Under the pieces are notes generated by a model, which was given only the letters and a program-made list of their open reading frames with translations, had not been told where the DNA came from and ran no database searches. A program made the translations under genes and the position numbers. From Actinomycetales bacterium (lineage in GTDB: Bacteria > Actinomycetota > Actinomycetes > Actinomycetales > BWSM-131), in assembly GCA_030149025.1 (NCBI GenBank), contig JASBSH010000108.1, forward strand, positions 1 to 10,013: DNA of 10,013 bases, read 5' to 3'. Of the stretch, positions 6,003-10,013 are shown piece by piece. Numbering within the stretch: position 1 is the first letter of the stretch; each line of letters opens with the position of its first letter.

Positions 6003-6752
6003 GTGTCCGACGCGTCGTCGTCGCGATCTGCAGAAGTACAAGATCACGCCGTGAGTGGTGGATCTGCAGAACTGCAAGATCACGCCGCGAGTGGTGGATC
6101 TGCAGAACTGCAAGATCACGAGAGGGAGGGGCAGGGGGGAGAGCGCGGCGGCCCGGCGCGGCTGACCGTCCTCGCCGGGCCGACCGCGGTCGGCAAGGGC
6201 ACGGTCGCGGCCGACGTCCGAACCCGCTACCCCGAGGTGTGGCTGTCGGTGTCGGCGACGACGCGCCCGCCCAGGCCGGGTGAGATCGAGGGCGTCCACT
6301 ACTACTTCGTGGACGACGCCGAGTTCGACCGCATGGTCGCCAGCGGCGAGCTGCTGGAGTGGGCGGTCGTCCACGGCCGGCACCGGTACGGGACCCCGCG
6401 CCGTCCGGTCGAGGACGCGCTCGCGGCCGGACGCCCCGCCCTCCTGGAGATCGACCTGCAGGGCGCGCGTCAGGTCCGCGCCACGATGCCCGGGGCCCGT
6501 TTCGTCTTCCTCGCGCCACCGAGCTGGGACGAGCTGGTCCGCCGCTTGGTGGGCCGCGGCACCGAGGACGAGGCCGAACGGGAGCGCCGCCTGCAGACCG
6601 CGAGGGAGGAGCTCGCCGCCGTCAGCGAGTTCGACCACACCGTCGTCAACGCCGATGTCAGGCAGGCGACCGATGATCTCGTACAATTGATGGGTCTGTG
6701 CCCCAGGGACGGAGCCCACCGGCCCGAACAGAGCGCGGACGACTCCAACTAG
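6003..6752 (+). CDS. gmk: Guanylate kinase with repeat-derived N-terminal extension
   Basis: Phosphorylates GMP to GDP using ATP, an essential step in GTP supply. The product is 249 residues against about 190-210 for typical bacterial enzymes. The kinase domain starts near residue 52: P-loop GPTAVGKGT (59-67), GMP-binding SVSATTRPPRPGE (82-94) and HYYF (99-102), LLEWAVVHGRHRYGT (117-131), EIDLQGA (149-155) and an Arg-rich lid, LVGRGTEDEAERERR (182-196). Residues 1-50 are low complexity and contain SAEVQDH / SAELQDH / SAELQDH, encoded by 36-base DNA repeats. GTG 6003 is three bases after the mihF stop with no separate Shine-Dalgarno sequence, so coupling is likely. GTG 6051 is an alternative start that would shorten the extension. 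No ATG or GTG lies in frame between the repeats and the P-loop, so at least two repeats appear to be translated. Confidence 0.95.
   Translation: MSDASSSRSAEVQDHAVSGGSAELQDHAASGGSAELQDHEREGQGGERGGPARLTVLAGPTAVGKGTVAADVRTRYPEVWLSVSATTRPPRPGEIEGVHYYFVDDAEFDRMVASGELLEWAVVHGRHRYGTPRRPVEDALAAGRPALLEIDLQGARQVRATMPGARFVFLAPPSWDELVRRLVGRGTEDEAERERRLQTAREELAAVSEFDHTVVNADVRQATDDLVQLMGLCPRDGAHRPEQSADDSN
6025..6120 (+). repeat. 36-base tandem palindromic repeats in the 5' end of gmk
   Basis: Copies lie at 6025-6060, 6061-6096 and 6097-6120 (the last is only the first 24 bases). The unit begins GATCTGCAGAACTGC and continues AAGATCACG. Copies 2 and 3 are identical over their shared 24 bases, while copy 1 differs at a few positions (GAAGTAC for GAACTGC). 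Each unit is an imperfect palindrome: GATCT pairs with AGATC and GCAG with CTGC around AA, with one bulged A. The period is a multiple of three, so the frame is kept, and it encodes a 12-residue repeat. Confidence 0.9.
6682..6687 (+). promoter_or_regulatory. Candidate -10 box of an internal rpoZ promoter
   Basis: TACAAT lies within the 3' end of gmk, 78 bases before the rpoZ start. It is an AT-rich match to the TANNNT -10 consensus in very GC-rich surroundings. No good -35 hexamer stands at 16-19 bases upstream. It could give rpoZ and downstream genes extra transcription. Confidence 0.3.
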
Positions 6753-6765
6753 ACCAGGAGACCAC

Positions 6766-7044
6766 GTGTCGGAGTACGGAACCACGGCGGTGCCCGAGGG
6801 CATCACCAACCCGCCCATCGACGAGCTGCTGGAGGCCGCGGACTCCAAGTACGCGCTGGTGCTCTACGCCGCCAAGCGCGCGCGGCAGATCAACGCCTAC
6901 TACTCCCAGCTCGGCGAGGGCCTGCTCGAGTACGTCGGCCCGCTCGTCGAGACCCACGTCCAGGAGAAGCCGCTGTCGGTGGCCCTGCGTGAGATCAACG
7001 AGGGCCTGCTGAGGGTCGAGGCCACCGACGGCTCGGCCGCCTGA
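6766..7044 (+). CDS. rpoZ: RNA polymerase omega subunit
   Basis: Product of 92 residues, GTG start at 6766 with AGGAG (6756-6760) five bases upstream and 13 bases after the gmk stop. Omega binds the beta-prime subunit, aiding its folding and RNA polymerase assembly. Recognisable family sequence includes GITNPPIDELLEAADSKYAL (residues 9-28), VLYAAKRARQINAYY (29-43) with the conserved A-x-R-A-R-Q-I-N segment, LGEGLLEYVGPLVET (46-60), and the C-terminal KPLSVALREINEGLLRV (65-81). Length and sequence are typical for Actinobacteria and nothing is missing. It stands between gmk and coaBC in the standard order and is probably read both from the mihF promoter and from an internal site within gmk. Confidence 0.96.
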   Translation: MSEYGTTAVPEGITNPPIDELLEAADSKYALVLYAAKRARQINAYYSQLGEGLLEYVGPLVETHVQEKPLSVALREINEGLLRVEATDGSAA

Positions 7045-7058
7045 CGCGGCCTGCCACC

Positions 7059-7093
7059 GCCTGACGCAGACAGCCTGACTCAGACAGCCTGAC
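7059..7093 (+). repeat. 14-base tandem repeats in the rpoZ-coaBC spacer
   Basis: GCCTGACGCAGACA (7059-7072) is followed by GCCTGACTCAGACA (7073-7086) and a half copy, GCCTGAC (7087-7093), that abuts the coaBC GTG. Earlier GCCTGAC occurs again at 7039-7045. The repeats fill the place where a ribosome-binding site would be expected, and no AGGAGG-like sequence is present. Confidence 0.75.
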
Positions 7094-8416
7094 GTGGACA
7101 TGGCCAGCACCGATGCCGTCCGGAACGTCGTCCTCGGCGTCTCGGGCGGCATCGCCGCGTACAAGGTCGCCTCGCTGCTTCGGCTGATGACCGAGAGCGG
7201 CCTGCGCGTCCGCGTCGTTCCCACCGAGGCCGCGCTGCAGTTCGTCGGCGCGCCGACCTGGTCCGCCCTGTCGGGGCAGAAGGTGTCTACGAGCGTGTGG
7301 GACGACGTCCACGAGGTCCCGCACGTGCGGCTCGGCCAGAACGCGGACCTCGTCGTCGTCGCCCCCGCGACCGCGGACCTGCTCGCCAAGGCGGCGCACG
7401 GCCTCGCCGACGACCTGCTCACCAACACTCTGCTCACCGCGCGCTGCCCGGTGCTGCTGGTGCCCGCGATGCACACCGAGATGTGGGAGCACGCCGCGAC
7501 CGCTGCCAACGTCGCGCTGCTGCGCGAACGCGGCACGCACGTCATGGAGCCCGCCTCCGGGCGTCTCACCGGTGCCGACACCGGTGCCGGGCGCCTGCCC
7601 GAGCCCGACGAGATCTTCGCCGAGGTGCAGCGCCTGCTCGCTGACACCCAGAGCCACAATGCCAAGCAGGACGACAACGTGGACGCCGACCCGCACGCCA
7701 CCTGGTCGGGCGCGGCCGCCGCTTCGGGCACGAAGCGACGGACCCAGGACCTCACCGGCCGGCACGTCGTCGTCTCCGCCGGCGGCACTCGCGAACCGCT
7801 CGACCCGGTGCGGTTCCTCGGCAACCACTCCAGCGGCCGGCAGGGCTTCGCGCTGGCCGAGACAGCGGCCGCCCGGGGCGCTCGCGTGACGTTGGTGGCC
7901 GCGAACAGCCACCTTCCGCACCCTCCTGGTGTGGACGTCGTCCCCGTCGGGTCCGCGCTTGAGCTGCGGGACGCCGTCCTCGCTGCCGCAAAGGACGCCG
8001 ACGTGGTGGTGATGGCCGCGGCGGTGGCCGACTACCGCCCGGCCACGCCGGCCGAGAGCAAGATGAAGAAGTCGGAGGACGCGGACGAGCGACTCGTCAT
8101 CCAGCTGGTCCGCAACCCTGACATCCTGGCCGAGCTGTCCGCCGACCGGCCGCGCCCGGGACAGGTCGTCGTCGGTTTCGCCGCCGAGACCGGGGACGAA
8201 ACCGGCACGGTGCTCGACCACGCCCGCGCCAAGCTCGCCCGCAAGGGGTGCGACCTGCTTGTCGTGAACGAGGTGGGGGAAGGAAAGGCGTTCGGCACCC
8301 TGCACAACACCGTTGTGCTGCTCGGTGCCGACGGGTCGGAACGACCGGTCGGGCCCGCGGACAAGGCCACCGTGTCCGACGAGATCTGGGACGCCGTAGT
8401 CACGCGACTACAGTGA
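7094..8416 (+). CDS. coaBC: Bifunctional phosphopantothenoylcysteine synthetase/decarboxylase
   Basis: Makes 4'-phosphopantetheine from phosphopantothenate and cysteine in coenzyme A synthesis. The product is 440 residues from GTG 7094; ATG 7100 in the same frame is equally possible, and neither has a clear Shine-Dalgarno sequence. The N-terminal CoaC flavoprotein holds LGVSGGIAAYKV (14-25, FMN loop), VPHVRLG (75-81, with catalytic H77), VVVAPATADLLAK (87-99) and VPAMHTEMW (123-131). The C-terminal CoaB synthetase holds VVVSAGGTREPLDPVRF (225-241), NHSSGRQG (244-251), MAAAVADYRP (307-316), SKMKK (322-326), VGFAAETGD (360-368) and VVNEVGEGKAFG (390-401). The two halves are joined by a loose linker (183-219). 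The flexible flap reads SGRLTGADTGAGRLPEP, without the Cys found in E. coli Dfp. I believe such flaps are usual in Actinobacteria. Confidence 0.95.
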   Translation: MDMASTDAVRNVVLGVSGGIAAYKVASLLRLMTESGLRVRVVPTEAALQFVGAPTWSALSGQKVSTSVWDDVHEVPHVRLGQNADLVVVAPATADLLAKAAHGLADDLLTNTLLTARCPVLLVPAMHTEMWEHAATAANVALLRERGTHVMEPASGRLTGADTGAGRLPEPDEIFAEVQRLLADTQSHNAKQDDNVDADPHATWSGAAAASGTKRRTQDLTGRHVVVSAGGTREPLDPVRFLGNHSSGRQGFALAETAAARGARVTLVAANSHLPHPPGVDVVPVGSALELRDAVLAAAKDADVVVMAAAVADYRPATPAESKMKKSEDADERLVIQLVRNPDILAELSADRPRPGQVVVGFAAETGDETGTVLDHARAKLARKGCDLLVVNEVGEGKAFGTLHNTVVLLGADGSERPVGPADKATVSDEIWDAVVTRLQ

Positions 8417-8456
8417 CCTGCGAAGACAGCAGCCGCTGCAACCCTGGGGAGCCCCC

Positions 8457-9656
<1,200 letters not shown>

Positions 9657-9671
9657 ACGTTGGGTTCGGCT

Positions 9672-9693
9672 TTGGGGCTCGGCCGGGCCCCAA
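9672..9693 (+). terminator. Probable transcription terminator after metK
   Basis: TTGGGGCTC (9672-9680) pairs with GGGCCCCAA (9685-9693) around the loop GGCC. The stem is nine base pairs including one G-U pair and starts 16 bases after the metK stop. There is no long T-tract, as is common for actinobacterial terminators. It is the strongest simple hairpin in the intergenic DNA of this window. Confidence 0.6.
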
Positions 9694-9698
9694 CTTCG

Positions 9699-9768
9699 GC
9701 GACGTTCTGCAGGTCCGGTGTCGGTCGGCTGAGCACGAACTGAGCTCTTCGCGTCTGCAGAACGTCGC
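9699..9768. repeat. 14-base inverted repeat around a 42-base centre, downstream of metK
   Basis: GCGACGTTCTGCAG (9699-9712) is the exact reverse complement of CTGCAGAACGTCGC (9755-9768). The 70-base element lies between the metK hairpin and the next gene start. The right arm with the T before it contains TCTGCAGAAC, also found in copies 2 and 3 of the gmk repeat. No flanking direct duplication is visible, so transposition is not shown. It may be a dispersed palindromic element or a second terminator. Confidence 0.7.
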
Positions 9769-9845
9769 TCAAGATTGCCGGTGCGGAGGCGTGACGCGGC
9801 GGTGCCACGCCAGGGACCGTCGGCGGCGCCTGCTTCGATGAGGCC

Positions 9846-10013
9846 GTGAGCGAGCAGGAGATCCGGGACGGCGCACACGCACGTTCCGGCGAGGACGTCG
9901 CCGACGCGCGTCCCCCTGCCAAGGACGTCGCCGACGTGCGTCCCCCTGCCAAGGACGTCGCCGACGTGCGTCCCCCTGCCAAGGACGTCGCCGACGCGCG
10001 TCCCGATGCGGGC
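9846..10013 (+). CDS. N-terminal part of an unidentified protein, possibly PriA (3' truncated by window edge)
   Basis: GTG 9846 opens a frame of 56 codons that is still open at the window end. It is the first possible start after an in-frame TGA at 9792-9794. The protein begins MSEQEIRDGAHARSGE, then has four 10-residue repeats of the form DVADxRPPAK, the last diverging to DVADARPDAG. This stretch is low complexity, charged and probably disordered, so it gives no function. In many Actinobacteria priA (primosomal helicase-like protein N') follows metK, so this may be its leader. That is synteny only, since no helicase or zinc-binding motif lies in the window. The Shine-Dalgarno sequence is poor (TGAGG only two bases before GTG), and a three-codon ATG frame (9838-9849) overlaps the start. 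Confidence 0.6.
   Translation, partial: MSEQEIRDGAHARSGEDVADARPPAKDVADVRPPAKDVADVRPPAKDVADARPDAG
9894..10013 (+). repeat. Four 30-base tandem repeats
   Basis: Units lie at 9894-9923, 9924-9953, 9954-9983 and 9984-10013. Each begins GACGTCGCCGACG. Units 2 and 3 are identical, unit 1 differs from them by one base (C for T in the fifth codon), and unit 4 diverges in its last ten bases. The 30-base period keeps the reading frame and encodes a 10-residue repeat. Near-identity indicates recent amplification by slippage or unequal exchange. Further copies may lie beyond the window. Confidence 0.95.

Noticed and set aside
6025..6120. CRISPR array at the gmk repeats
   Set aside because: Units are directly adjacent with no variable spacers and lie within an open reading frame.
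5514..6848. Long minus-strand open frame of 444 codons opposite mihF and gmk
   Set aside because: It is a shadow of real genes in GC-rich DNA; it lacks family motifs and contains the reverse translation of the gmk repeats.
7643..7753. Possible frameshift or split between CoaC and CoaB halves
   Set aside because: The frame is continuous; the low-complexity stretch is a loose interdomain linker in an otherwise normal fused protein.
8417..8456. SAM riboswitch ahead of metK
   Set aside because: The coaBC-metK spacer is only 40 bases and holds just one short dyad and a ribosome-binding site.
9838..9849. Three-codon ATG frame overlapping the last gene's GTG as a leader peptide
   Set aside because: Such a short frame arises by chance; there is no ribosome-binding site or attenuator structure specific to it.
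9894..10013. CRISPR array at the 30-base repeats
   Set aside because: Repeats are contiguous, have no spacers and code for a regular peptide.

Overview
The window is high-GC DNA with mostly C/G wobble positions and frequent GTG starts. It carries the gene order typical of Actinobacteria: carB-pyrD-pyrF followed by mihF-gmk-rpoZ-coaBC-metK. The actinobacterial integration host factor next to gmk and the PAMH-type CoaBC fit this. The order resembles Streptomyces and the Pseudonocardiales; a pseudonocardial host is my inference and cannot be settled from this sequence.

Layout. (1) Positions 1-3670 hold the end of a pyrimidine operon: the C-terminal half of carB (its start lies upstream of the window), pyrD and pyrF. 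Both junctions are 4-base GTGA stop/start overlaps, so translation is probably coupled. The products supply carbamoyl phosphate, oxidise dihydroorotate and decarboxylate OMP to UMP. (2) Positions 3671 to about 5500 interrupt the usual pyrF-mihF junction. This accessory patch contains a 36-codon remnant of a LuxR-type helix-turn-helix regulator, a small SnoaL/NTF2-like gene on the minus strand, and a divergent lactate/malate dehydrogenase-like gene with an enlarged active-site loop. A 154-base divergent spacer between the last two carries a 14-base perfect palindrome. (3) Positions 5274-5684 contain no convincing gene but hold repeats of GTCTGGTGAG, a candidate promoter and a hairpin just before mihF. 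(4) Positions 5685-9656 carry mihF, gmk, rpoZ, coaBC and metK in one direction with short spacers: nucleoid architecture, GDP synthesis, RNA polymerase omega, coenzyme A and S-adenosylmethionine. (5) Positions 9657-9845 hold a strong hairpin, probably the metK terminator, and a second long inverted repeat. (6) A new reading frame begins at 9846 and runs off the window through four 30-base tandem repeats. By synteny it may be priA, but no PriA domain is visible here.

The most unusual signal is a set of short palindromic or tandem repeats that enter coding sequence. A 36-base palindromic unit is repeated at the 5' end of gmk, adding about 50 residues. A nested inverted repeat lies in the pyrD 3' tail, and 30-base repeats lie in the last gene. 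The gmk repeat and the inverted repeat downstream of metK share the core TCTGCAGAAC, which suggests a dispersed palindromic element family in this genome. No CRISPR array, tRNA, rRNA, insertion sequence or complete new defence system is visible.
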